Position numbers and translations under genes: made by a program
In this document: piece by piece, positions 12,417 to 25,887 of the stretch
Layout of the letters: the number at the start of each line of letters is the position of its first letter
Numbering within the stretch: position 1 is the stretch's first letter
Source of the DNA: Proteromonas lacertae
Taxonomy: Eukaryota; Sar; Bigyra; Opalinata; Proteromonadidae
DNA: 64,000 bases
NCBI GenBank assembly: GCA_002245135.1
Contig: NGBS01000882.1
Span: forward strand, 1 to 64,000
Direction of reading: 5' to 3'
The notes under the pieces: model-generated
What the model saw: the letters and a program-made list of their open reading frames with translations, nothing else
Databases searched by the model: none
Told to the model about the DNA's origin: nothing

Positions 12417-15400
12417 CTATTGATTAGTTAATATTTTCAATATATCCTTCAAATTCTCTTTCAGTACTTTAGTATCACTAACATAGTGTTTTTCAAAATC
12501 TTCACTCGTTACTAAGAAGTTCTTAAAAGGTAATGGTTCTGATATACCTTGCAGAAATGCTGCATATTCTTTAGGTAAAGCTGTTGGAATAATTGTTTTC
12601 TTTTGAGGTAAAACATAAAACAAACAATGTTTCAAATCTGGTAAACCACTTGGATTAACAACTATATTCTTTTCTTTTAAATATAAATCAATCATTGATT
12701 GTAAAGTATTCAATTCTTCTGATTCAGTTATATCACTTCCATATATTAATTCACAATAATATCTTAACCATTTTAATGAAATTGAACTATCATAAGATTG
12801 AAATAATTGAAAACCAACTTCAATAGATCCCATTAAGTCAGAATATCCATACAATATTGGAGAGTGTAACAAGAAATTACGATAACAAAGTGAATTATAT
12901 AACGTTATTAATAAGAATATTAATGATTTCCATCTTTGACATAATATAGAATAACCTGGGAAATAGATGTAATATTTCTCATACATATTTGCATATATAA
13001 CTTTCAAATTACCCATAACACTTGTAGTTTGATGGTATAGATAATTTGATGAAGTACTATATATATAAGGAGGTAATTCATCATCATTATAAAACTCAAA
13101 TAGCAATCTAAAATTTTCATTGACTTTATTAGTTTTCATATACTCAATGATTGATACAATATTATTAGAATCTGTAGTAACATCTGTAATTAATATAACT
13201 CCTCCATATTTGAAATAATCTTCAAAACCTTCCAATGATATTACTTCATCATAATCATTAATATAAGAAAAGACTTTGATTTTGTATTGTTTGAAGAATG
13301 TATAAGTTTGTAATTCACTACATTCACCATTGTGATCTGGTAGTAATATAATTATTGGAATTGTACAATCAGTATCAGTGATATATTGATATAAAGAGAG
13401 AGGTTGTAGTGATAATTTCAAATTATCATCTGAAGTAGAAACAATACCTTTTAAGAATTCAGGAATAATTCTATAAATAGAATCGCTCTTACCATATGCT
13501 AATAAAATACATAATTTCTGTACAAATGTTATTTTTCTATATTTTGGTGGGATTTTATCATAATCTCCATGTAAAAAGTCATACCATTCAGTATCTTTAG
13601 TTGAGTAAACTATTTGAAGTAAACTGGTTAATTGCTGGTAATATTCTTCATTAGAGAATTCGAATAATAATTGAATATTACTCTCTACTGGATCTTCCCA
13701 AGATAAACTTAATACTTTATAAATATAAGTCAAATCAGTTTCATTGATTATATCTAATTCGTTTGAATATTGTAGACTTAATAATAATAGAAATATATGT
13801 AATTCCTATATGAAATAAAATAATAATTGAAATTATATATATACATTATCATTATATAGATGTGAAACCTCTTTAATAATTGACAAAGTCACTGAATTTA
13901 CTAATTCATCTATTCCTTGATCTAAATTAATCATATGTTTTATTGATTCAATAATAATCTGTATAATTTGAATTAGTGTCAATGAGTGTGATGATGATAT
14001 TCGATTCATTGAATTAATTACGTTGTAAAACAGTTTACCTCTTTCAGCGATTGGTGAATATAATTCTAAAGATTCTTTAACCTGTATTTTTCTTTGTTGA
14101 ATCTCTTTTAATTCATTTTCAAATTGTGTTGATTGTTGAGCACTACTTTTGATTATATCATAAGCAGCGGAATGTATTAAATCTCCACTGATATTCGATA
14201 GAATATTTAATATTACATCATCATTAATTTGTTGCTTCAAATATATGTTATACTTCTGTAATGATAATTCATGATTTAATTGTGAATCAGTTGGTCGAAG
14301 TGTTTCTAAAAATGAACTTTTCATTGAATCGTCAATAATCTCATCAGTTATTTCAAAATAAATTGTTGAAGTTCTGATTCTTATTTCATCTACTAAATCA
14401 ATTGGTTTTTTAGTTAATATAAATAATGGAAAATCTCCACTTTCATCATAAGAAACAATTTTGATGATTTTCTTTGGCTGTCTTTTCTTAGTTTTATTAA
14501 GTATAACACTACTACTAGCATCATCATCTTCATTTTCATCATTCTCTACTGTAACTGTTTTAGTCATAACTGATTCTCCTGTTTCATCATTATCTACTTT
14601 CTCTTTATCATTATCTTTTTCACTATGATTATTTGCTACTATATCATCTTCATCAAATATATCATCTTTAATAACATTCGCTAAATACTTCATGTAATCA
14701 TTCAATGAACTTAATGAATCAGTATTATATCTATCCAATATTAAATTCATTACAACTGGGTTAAATCTACTATCTAATTCATTGATTATTATTGGAACAC
14801 TATTTTGACTTGATTGATATAATAAATTAGATAAATCAATTCCACAAGATAATATTTGACCTTTATGATATATATTCATATCAATTTGTGACAATGTAAT
14901 AACAGAATCGTTAATATTCTTCTTCTTATGATGCTGATGATGATGTTTATTGTTTTCTTTATTTTTAGCCTTATTCTTTTCCTCCATATTACTATTCTCC
15001 ATCTTTTCAATATATTTGAATGATAATCCTTCTTTATCATATACAATAATAGTAGGAATCTTTACTTTCTTCATTATATAATACATCAAAGTATTCTGTC
15101 TATATATTGACACATTTGGCAATTGATGTGATTCCCATAATATACTATCTTTCTCAGAAATTGCACTTTCACCAATTGATAATACACCATTTTTACATTC
15201 ACTAAATGCTATATCATTCTCTTTTAATAAATCTATCAGTTTTGTACCTATCTTTGTTCTTTCTTTAATGGATAAATTACTAAAAAATGTAATTAATGCA
15301 CTTTCTAATATTGCATCTCCTAATACTTGAGTTCTTAGAATTGCTAATTTTCTTATATTTATTAACCATTTATTCATCTCATCATCTGTTGAACGTATTA

Positions 15401-18400
15401 AGTCTCTGGCTCTCTCTATTTCAGCTTTTTGATGATCATATTCATCTTTTAATGTCTGTAATTCTTTCTCTAAATCTTCTAATTGTTGTTTCATATTTTT
15501 ACTCTTTTCTAACAATTCCTCATATCTTTTACGATGTTCATCTATTTTTTCTTTCAATTGTCTTATATATTCTTCTAATTTAGCTAATTCTTCTAACTTT
15601 GGTTTTATTTTCTTTTGCACTTCATCATAAATCAATACAACTCTCACCCATTTACACAAACCTTCACAAGCTGTAGATGCCATTTTCACTCTTTCAGGTG
15701 TAAAATTAGGATTCTTTAAGAATCGATCTTTCTTTATTTCCATTATAGCTTTCTTAGGTGCTTTATCTTTATTGAAAGTTAATACTTTATTAAGGAATTC
15801 ATCAGGTTTACCACAGGCTGTCATACTACTAAACCAATAATCAACCATAAAGTCACCAGGATGATCAGGATCTCTTAATCTTCTTGGTTTTATCTCTAAT
15901 AACAAACAAACAGCTTCTAAGGTTAATTTAATCATTTCTGGTGGATTTGGCATAGTTTTAATCTCTTCAATTTCACTCTTTTTGATAGATCTAATCTGTT
16001 TCATGGCATCTTCTAATTGTGGGCGAATTATGGCTAATTCTGCTTCTATTTCTGCTTTTAATTTGTTGGCTCTATCTTCTTCAGCTTTTACTGCAGCTTC
16101 TTGTTCTAAAAATGCTTTCTGTGCTTCTTCTGATTCTGCCATTTGTTTAGTTAAACTTTCCATAAAATCCATAACCTCTTTTTCTTTCTGTTTTAAAATG
16201 GGTAATAGTTTTTTCATTTTCTTCTCCATTGAATGAACCAATTCTCTCAAAGCTGTCATTTGATCAACACCTTTTATTAATTTCTTGTAATACTTAGTTA
16301 ATTCTACTCTTTTATTTAAGAATAATTCCATAAAGTGTTTTACAAATAAACAGAATGACAGTGGTGATGTATGATATTCATTATTCAATACATAATCATA
16401 TCTTGAGGATAGTTTTAATATTTCTTCTTCATTTAATCCATGTGTTGCAGCTGTAGCTGGTCTCGATATATAATTTTCACAACCACCAATTGTTGAATTA
16501 GAAGCTGAAGTTATAAATGTAATTTGTTGTGGATAATGTGTAGTTGCTGAAGTATTAGGTCGACTTGTTGAATATTTTCTATTTCCATTAATAACCAAAT
16601 CATTACAAATCATTTGATGGAATTTCGCTAATACAATTGCTGTCTTTGATAAACTTTCATTCATCTGTATTCTACTTTCAAAAAATAATAATGGTGGTAA
16701 TGGTACAATATTCGTTTTACATTCTTTAAATAGATAATTGGCTACTTGTACCTTTGGTTCATATTCCCAAGGTGTTATAATTATTGGATGGAAGAATTTA
16801 AACAGAGATGGGAATAAATCATATACTTTTCTCACTTTATCATTGAAAGGAGTGCTAATAACAAAATGAATATGAGATTTTGCTCTATTAACAAAATAAT
16901 CAAATATTTTTGCATCAGATATTCTGGATGTAGTTAGTTTCAATGGTGGAATTTGAATATATTCTCTCTTTTTCTTTGTCTTTTCATTCATTAAAGGTTT
17001 TAATTTTCTAATTATATCCAATATCACTGGTTGATAGAATAAGTGGTTTAAGTTAGTATAATCTTCTAATAATGATGATATATCTGATAATATATCTAAA
17101 TTATCAAATATTGTCTCTGAACAACACAATACATAATGTTTAGATGGTAATTGTGTAATTGATTTATCATTCTCAGTGAAAATCTCATTTCCACATTCAA
17201 TCAATATTTTAGTGATTTTCCTTTTCCATATTTCATAAGCAGTCACTGATTGAGTATCAATTGTTATTAAGTCTAATTCATATCCAATCAATGAAGATAC
17301 TAATTTAATTAAACTCTTCTTACCACTTCCAGGAATACCAATTAATAATATATTACTTTGATTAAATGAAATAATTCTACCAATATGCAAAATATGATTA
17401 ATTCCTTCTTTAAAGATTGTTAGATTAATTGTATCAGTTGAATTTCTATTATATGTATCAATTGCTACTCTTATTTCTAATTGTAATTGTTTCCATATTG
17501 TAGGAGTCATTTCATTATAGACTGGTACTTTCTCAGCATCATGAAGGATATTGGTAAATATGATCTCATCAGGAATATTACAGTAATACTCATCACTATT
17601 GTGTGGATTATTTGTATTATCATTTCTAACTAAAAACAAATCTTGTGGTGTTGTTTGTGGATATGTATCATAGATTCCTTGTTCCAAGATTAATTTGAAT
17701 TGATTGGCTAATTCTGGATTGAATAAAGGATCTACAAATGTTCTGCACATTTCGTGATACCATAATCTTTGTAAATCATAAGGTGTTTTGATTGTTCTAG
17801 TGGTAATTCTTGTAATACACTTTAATAATTCATTTATAGCGATTGAATTGTAGTTTAGTAAGTATGTATATTCAGTAGTTTCTGTCATTTCTGAGAATTT
17901 CTTTATAATATCTAAAGTAAGGTTTGTTAGAGGTTTGGTTGAATCAATAACTGTTTGTGAGAATTGATTAACAAAGTGTTTATTAATTACTGCAGAGAAA
18001 TATTCAGTTACATCTTTTTCAGTTGGTGCATCTAAATAGATCTTTATTATACTGTTTTTAAATCTATTTTGAATTCTTTCAGTGTGTGGATTATCTATAT
18101 TTACAGTATATAATAACGATAATCCTTTCAACGGCATTAAATTCTCAGTAGAATAATTATCCAAATTAACTACATTCATTTGATGGATTTGTCTTAAATT
18201 CTCAAAATTAGATCCATTTTTATCTTTATTCTCATGTAAATTAGCAGATATATCATCAATAAATATAATACATTTATTCGTAAATTGAGGTTTATATTTA
18301 CCATTATCACACATCTTCATATAATTAGTAATAGTTTGATTAATGATATTTGGCTTTGTAGCTACATTAAATGGGATTCTTGTTCCCCATTCTATATTAT

Positions 18401-21400
18401 CAAAATAACATTCATTTGTTACATTTAGTGATAAATAAACTGCTCTTGTTTTCATTGTTGCTTTATGACTTAGTAACATTAATGAAGTATATGAATTAGT
18501 ACAGTATTTAATAAAATATTGGGAATATTGATATTGAACTGTGTTTAAATATATTTCATTATTATTAACATTAATATACTTTTTACCTTGAATATTATCC
18601 TTCCACATATGATAATTGATTTTTCCACTCAAACCTGTTTCAAGCATATAATCAAACAAGTTTGTATCATCTTCATCAATATGTGATGGTAAGAATACGA
18701 ATATATCTTTATATTGATTTTTTAGGAATATATTATCTAATAAATGTCTACTTAATTTATTCTTATCTTCATAGTTTAAATATCCACCCATTCCCCATAA
18801 CACTCCAATAAAAAGAAAACCTTGTAAATATTTCTTTAGAGAATCTTCTTTGAATATTTTATCCAATGATTGAATAGGACGTAATAGTTTTAATAGTGAA
18901 TAACTACATCTTCCTCTTTCATCGTTAGGATACATCAATGTTTCAATAACAGAGGTAAAACGATGAGATCGACTGTTCTTCATTGTTTCTGGGATTTCTT
19001 GTTGGATTTTTTCTCTCATTTTAGAAACAGTTGATAGTTGGAAACTGTGGAAGAATGATAATATTAAATTGAAAGTCGAAATGTATAAACTATTTCTATC
19101 TTTAGTTATATGTTTTTGAACCATCATTGGATGTTTATCATAATATTCATCAATTGATGTAAAAAGAATGGTTAATATCTCACTTATATAATCACTATAA
19201 GGTATAAATATCTTATCTAATTTCCTAATAAATGTAAATAACAATGATTTCCACTGTATTTTAACACCTTCTACTGCAATTAATGATAATTTATTCAATA
19301 TAGTTGGACTTACATCTTCCAAACTATCCGTTTCATATATAAAACGAATAGTTTTATTGGTTAATAATTTTGAGTTATTCTCTAAGTTAATAGACATCAT
19401 TTTCTTCTCTATTGTATAATGTATAGCTTCTTGAGTGATTGGTCCATCTAATACTATCCAATGATATTGTTCCTCTCTTTCTACACATTTTCTTATTAGC
19501 TTATGAATAACACCACTAGTTTGATCATTTCCGAAGAACTTTGTTAAACTTGAAGATTGTGGATAATATTTAATTACATTTATATTTGTCATATGTTGAT
19601 CTTCCATTTCTTTCTGGCACATTGAGATTAATACGCTTTTACCATAACCAGAAGGACCAACAACAGCAATTGAATGTGAATTTTTTAAAGTCCATCTAAA
19701 ATCAATTGATTTCAATATTTGTTCATTATTACTATTATCATAATTGTTCTTATCATAGATATCTTTATATATTTCTATTAATTGTTGTTGATCTTCTAAA
19801 ACTAAGTCAGGTTGTTCAAATATTTTGTTAAATATTTCCCAAAATTGTACTGTTTCTGTATTATTGAAATTGGGTAGAATACAATGTGCAAATGATGTAT
19901 GTAATAATTCAATATCTGTACAACTTTCATAATAATTTGCATCTTTTAATAAACTACGAATATAGTCGAATATTTTACATAATATTCTTAGAGTTATTTT
20001 AGATTTAAAATCACTGAATATGGAGTTAAATTCACTCACTAATTGATCTAATTGTTTGCTTGTTTTCTTAGGATTATCAAATTGTAATAAATCTAAATAT
20101 ATAGTAATAATAGAATGATAATCCACTTTCAAATAAGTACAAATTCTAAAATATTTCTTTAAATCATTTGTTATCATATTTCTACTCTCTGAACTTGGAG
20201 AATATGTACAAAATATTGGAAATGGTAATTGAAACATATTCTGTTCAATTATATTAGTTGTAATTATATTATTAATCTGAGAAATCATCTGTGTTATTGC
20301 ATAATATATATTCTTTAATATATTGATATTCACATCTTCTAATCGATCAAATAATCCCCAACAATTACACTTACTTATACCAGTCATAAAATTCACTAAA
20401 ATTTTTCTATTTAAACTATCATTACAAGGTAAAATAAAACATTCTTTACCTAAGAAACTACTCAATGCTAATATTGTATCAGTTTTTCCACTTACTGGAT
20501 CACCTTCTAATATAGATCCTTTTTTGTGATTTAACGTAAAACAGAGAAATTGAAAACACTTTTCTATTGCTGGTGTTAATATCAATTGTGAAGTTATTCC
20601 TATAAATTGAAATCCATATTCTATATGTTCATCCATTATTGAGATATAAGCCATAGTTGGTATTTCAACATCTTGATTATTATTGTTTTGATTGGCATTA
20701 TTTGCATTAGCATTTACTAGTGGATAACCGAATCTTTTTGCTTTTAATATTTCAAATTTATTGTATTTTGGTGTATAAGCTCTGAATTTAGATATCCAAT
20801 CAAATGCATTTGGATTATTTACATTATTCTCTATCATATTTTGTAAACTATCTCTAAAATATAATTCTAATAAATAAACACTATTATATTTGAATATTGT
20901 GGGTGTATTATAGGCAAATTGTATATCTTTCATTAATTGGTCTAAATTCTTATTAATTTGATCTAATATTGGTTGCAATGGCTTTTTCTCTTTTAATGCC
21001 TCTTCAATATCAGCTGTGAATAACAAATGACGATATAATAACAACATTTGGCTAGAGAAATCTTCTTTTATTCTATCAAGCCAAGTAAACTCATGTTTGA
21101 ATGGTTTGGTTGATTCTGAAGATTGTAGAAATACTCGGCTTGATCTTCTGGATGATGGTAAATTCGTTAAATGTCTTTGAGTTGGACTTAATAAATTCAC
21201 TGCAGATCCTAAATTCCTTAATGTACCTAAATTCTTAAACTCAAATTTCAATTTATCATTACCTTTTGATGGACTTTTCAATGGATTATTCCTCAATGGA
21301 GTTCTTGCTGCAGATGATAGTGGAGTTGAAGTATTAGCTGTATTACATCTTGAACTTGGACTTAGTAATTGTGACATTTGTGTCATTGGTCGACTATTCA

Positions 21401-24400
21401 ACTTGGAGAATGATGATAATCTATTGGTACTTAATGATCCTGTAGTAACCAATGAAATATCATCTTCGTCATTGGGTGGAGGTGTCATTAATAAATCTAA
21501 TTCATGTTTCAATGTAACTTCTATTTCTTGTTCCAATTTTTTACCCCATACACTCAATGTAAGCTCTTTACCTTCCTCATCTATATATGATATTGGATTG
21601 GCTAATGGTATTGTCATTTTGGCTGAATCTATTAAGCCAATTATTGTATTTTCACCATAATTTATATCTAATTTAGCAATCTATTATATAATATATATAT
21701 ATATATATATATAATTATACATTTGGGAATATTGAACTGATAAAATCATTACATTTATCAGGATTAGTTGATGATTTAATATAAGCTAATAAATCATCAT
21801 CATTTATGAAATACAACCTTGGAAATTCTGATCTTATATTATTCACCAATTTCTTAAGTTCTTTTTTCAAACCATCTGCTGCTTCTAATGCTAATCGAAT
21901 ATTTCTTGGAAATCCACTTTCACTCATTAATGTTAATAAATGAGGAGTTGCCATTGCTGTTGATATGATTGTATCATAGAAATTATCAATATTTTGATAT
22001 CTAATCAATAACGATTTAAACTGTGGATTGGTTATTTCAGAGGTAAATAATGTGTGGAATTTTATATACATATGTTGGAATTTCATCCAGTTGTTTAATA
22101 GATTTTCTGAATCTTTTAATAATCGAATATATTTAGTTAATGTTTCATACATTGAGGATGATTCTGGGTTTAATACCAAGTTAGTTGTAGTGATTAGTTG
22201 TTCATCTAAGGCGTTGTATTGCTTTTGAGTATTTACACATAAATGTGTTTTTGTAAAAACATCATATTCTAATCTTAGAGGAGCATGAATACAGAATGAT
22301 TTACCAGCTACATTACATAATAAAAATGCATATATATAATTATATACTTGAATCATATGATGTTTTATCTTTCCATAATCCCATTATTTCATCTACTTTA
22401 GCTTCAAAATCAAACTCTCGATAAGCTTGACCTAATATCTCTTCAATCTCACTAATATGATCAATTGCGCCTGATTTTAATAATTTTCTAAGTGTCAATT
22501 CTTCATGTAGATTAATTCTCATTCCTAATTGCATAATGATCTTATTCAAATGTCTGAATTTAATTGCTTTGGAGGATAACATCTTCACTAATGGTAAGAA
22601 ATCTCTAAATGTTAAACATTGTTCTTGTACTAACTTTGCTACGGCTTCAGGACCATCTAAATGTTTTAATGAAAATAATGTTTCTAGTGCACAAGCTGAT
22701 GTATAAAGTACATTGATTTGATTGGTCAAATTGGCAGGTAATTTCTGTATATTTCCATCCATCCATTCTGGATATTTTTCTTCCCATTTTATCACATCTT
22801 GCCATACTGCTAATAGTGGAGCTACTTCTGATCTATATTGTTGAATCTCTGGAAATCTAATAATAATAATAATAATAATAATAATAGATATACGGTGTTA
22901 TATCAAATCCTAATAGTTTTTCATCCATATTGAATGTTCTTAATTTATCATCAATTTCTACTAAATCTCTTTGGCAACTCATTATTTCTTCATATATATC
23001 AGTTGCATGTTCAATACCTTCAATTCCATATTTATTCAGTTTCTCAATCACCAATTGCAATTCTTCAATTCTTTTTCTAATTACTACTTGTTGATGTCTT
23101 AAAAACACAGTAAATGTTGAATTACATTCCGGAATAATCAATTTAGCTGTTTCTAAAGCATCCGATAGTTTTGTTGGACATTTTAATATATCAATAAATT
23201 CATTCAAATATTTTTCAGGTATAAATGAATTAAAGTTTTCTAAGATTGATAATAGATTCTTTATTCTATTTATATTTACAACAGTTATTTCAGCTAAACC
23301 TTCTTCTCTTTCTAATGATTTAACTAACTCCTGTAATTCAGATGTAGTTTTTGGACGAGATAATAATAGTTTTATATAGGGATCTAAGTCAAACTTCAAG
23401 CCTGAGTAATATAAATGAATATCATTTGCCATAAATGCTTTAAATAAACTGATTCTTTTTTCAGTTTTAGTCACTAACATATTCTTTATATTCTTTATAT
23501 CAATTTCAAATATTCCAAATGTAACTTCATCTGGGAATGTCATATGAACTTCATCTATTAAAGCAATTGATTTAGCAATCTCTTTACATTGATCTTTAAT
23601 AATCCAACTTCCATATGGAATAACTGATCGAAATGATCGAACAAATGCTTCATCATCAACTGGCAAGAATGGAATATATTTCTCCATAAAAACTAGAAAA
23701 GCGAGAGATAATAAGATAGAATGAGATATTGATTGTATTATATTATTATAATGATTTCCAACATCAACATGATTTAAATCAAAAGGTAATGAAGATGGAG
23801 ATAATTTATCACTTATAAAATCTAAATCAATAAAATCTATTTCATTCACAGATTGTAAGATAAAATGAAATAATTCATTCATCTCATTGATAAATGAAGG
23901 TAAAGGTGGTTCAAATTCAAAATTAACTCCATTATTATACACTAATTTAACTTGGAAATATGGTTTAAATGAACTAAAATCAGCATGTCTTTGCCTATTG
24001 ATTTCAGTTTCTATATATGTAGTATAAGGTGTTAATTGTTTATAATCAATTCCATAATATGATTTATATAATTCTATATCCATATTCACTATATTCGAAT
24101 AAATATCAAATCCAGATGGAGGATAATGATATGAAGAAAATAGATTGTCAAGCCCTCTCAAGCTTTCCATGATTTTATCATTTATAGTAGTAAAATACAA
24201 TACATTAACAGTTCTAGTTACTTCAGAGATTATTCTTTTACTTCCTTGTTCCACAGAATCTCCTAATAACATTACTAATGGTATTAATTCACCATTTTGA
24301 TAAGGAATTATTAGAATATCATCAAATGAATCTTTTGGACCTTCAGTTCCAGTTTTCCACTTATTGGCACTTTCAATTAAGTAATAATATCTATCAATAA

Positions 24401-25726
24401 TCACTTCCTCCATAAATCTCAATGATTTTATATATAAACTAATCGCTTCTTGTAATTGTTGCCTTTCTAACATTGAAAACATATGTAATGGCAATGGGAT
24501 CTTTTCTGGTCTTTTTGGATATAATTCTTCCACTTTCTTCTCCTTGTGCATTAGTTTAACTGAACGAATATTATCATACGAAGTTACTGGATAAGGAACT
24601 GGAACAGCATTAAACAACATATCAACTGCTTTTAACTTTGCTATTTCTAATGTCATTGCTATATAAAAGTCATAAATAGGTGGATAATATCTAATCATAT
24701 GATGTGAAAATCCAATTACTCTTTCACTCAATGATAATGATGATTCAGGTATATCATTATCATAACGTACTTTGTGTGGAGTTCGAATAAAGTGTTTGAA
24801 AATTGGTGGTGAATATACTCCAACTATTGATTCTGAATATAATCGAACTAATTCACCATAATAGAGAGATTGTACTTCATTACAGAGGTTTAAGACTAGA
24901 TTATATTTTTCTTTCTATTTTAATATATTGATATATATATATACAATTAATTTTTCATTTAAATTACTCAAAAATAAAATATCTCTTAAAACTTCTTCTG
25001 GATAAGGAGCCAATAATCTTTCAGGATTTGGAATGTTCTTTGCTACAATATGATTGGTTACTGTATATCTGAGTATAGCTTCAGCTACTTTTTGAAATTG
25101 TTGTGCATGAACTTTTCTTTCTTCACATGATTCTATTGTTTCTCCACTAAATTTAATATTCCACCTAGAAACATATTTGTTTGGCATATCGTCATTCTTC
25201 CACTCGATTAAGAATTTTCGAGCTTCTTTGTCATAAGATAGTACTGTACATTCTCTCCATTCTACTTCACCACTTATTTGTACATATTTAGATCTGGCTG
25301 GAGCTGGAAGTTCAGGACAATCCATTGGCAGAATATCACAGAAATCTAATGGAAGAAAGGATGGAGGATCTGGTTGATCATTTTTAAATGATTTTTCTAG
25401 AAACCTCATTGGGTCATAATATTTAATAACTGGTAGGGTTTTTGCTTTTCTTATTCCTTTGACTGTATATAATTCTGGTTTAATAACTTTGTGTGATTCG
25501 TAATGTATAGGCTATTAAAACATATTATTTTAATGCAATATCATACTGGTGATATTTCACTTAAATTGTTTTCATAATCGATCATTTCCTTAAAAAGCAT
25601 GTTCTATATGTATTTTATAGATTGATTAAAATATACTTTTCTTACAACTTGTGGTAGATGGTGTAATGACTCTTCTTTTTCTTTGTTGTCATTCTTCTTT
25701 GCTTTATCTGATTGATTATTAGACAT
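12417..25726 (-). CDS. Divergent dynein heavy chain, probably ATPase-compromised
   Basis: Eight exons in transcript order are 25646-25726, 25547-25603, 24945-25511, 22894-24914, 22348-22856, 21721-22307, 13845-21680 and 12417-13805. Introns are 30-42 nt and the total is exactly 4349 codons (4348 residues). The linker spans roughly 900-1330. AAA1 has an intact P-loop (GDPVSGKT, about 1668), but its Walker B reads FDRLED where FDEFNR is usual, and the NPGYAGR sensor is lost. The AAA2 P-loop (GPSGYGKS, about 1950) and AAA4 P-loop (GIPGSGKKS, about 2726) are present. The AAA3 P-loop is degraded (SHKATMKT). The coiled-coil stalk and microtubule-binding tip (about 3060-3390) are well kept. AAA5 and AAA6 follow, with an Asn/Asp/His-rich insert, and the protein stops just after AAA6. 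The subtype is unassigned; DNHD1-like or DNAH14-like proteins are candidates. It shares a 161 bp gap with the kinesin. Confidence 0.92.
21686..21714. repeat. (TA)n run inside a dynein intron
   Basis: An AT dinucleotide run fills most of the 40-nt intron 21681-21720. Similar TA runs occur in introns of ATE1, CFAP54 and MAD1 and appear to be a general feature of introns here. Confidence 0.8.
22857..22886. repeat. (TAA)n microsatellite inside a dynein intron
   Basis: About nine TAA units lie within the 37-nt intron 22857-22893. If the intron were retained it would add a Tyr run followed by a stop, which supports it being spliced out. The exon join gives continuous linker-domain sequence. Confidence 0.85.
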
Positions 25727-25887
25727 ATTTTACAATGAATTGTATAAAATTTAAATTAGCTTTGTATATTGTGAGAAATAAAAACAATCGTTATGAAAAA
25801 GCTTGACATTAGCAAGCTCATTTTTCAAATTTTGGATTTTCTATATTCTGTAATAGGTATAGAATAAATCCAACAATATAAATTGCA
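25727..25887. promoter_or_regulatory. Shared divergent promoter of the dynein and kinesin genes
   Basis: Only 161 bp separate the start codons of the minus-strand dynein (25726) and the plus-strand kinesin (25888). Near the midpoint lies a perfect 6-bp inverted repeat, AGCTTG at 25800-25805 and CAAGCT at 25813-25818, with a 7-base centre. A symmetrical element at the centre of a bidirectional promoter is a plausible protein-binding site. That function is inference. Confidence 0.5.

Noticed and set aside
12417-13733. Separate gene for the minus-strand 438-codon frame
   Set aside because: A 39-nt GTAT...TAG intron at 13806-13844 joins it in frame to the dynein, and it carries AAA6 sequence.
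15296-16236. Plus-strand open frames opposite the dynein stalk
   Set aside because: They are antisense shadows of the conserved coiled coil and microtubule-binding tip.
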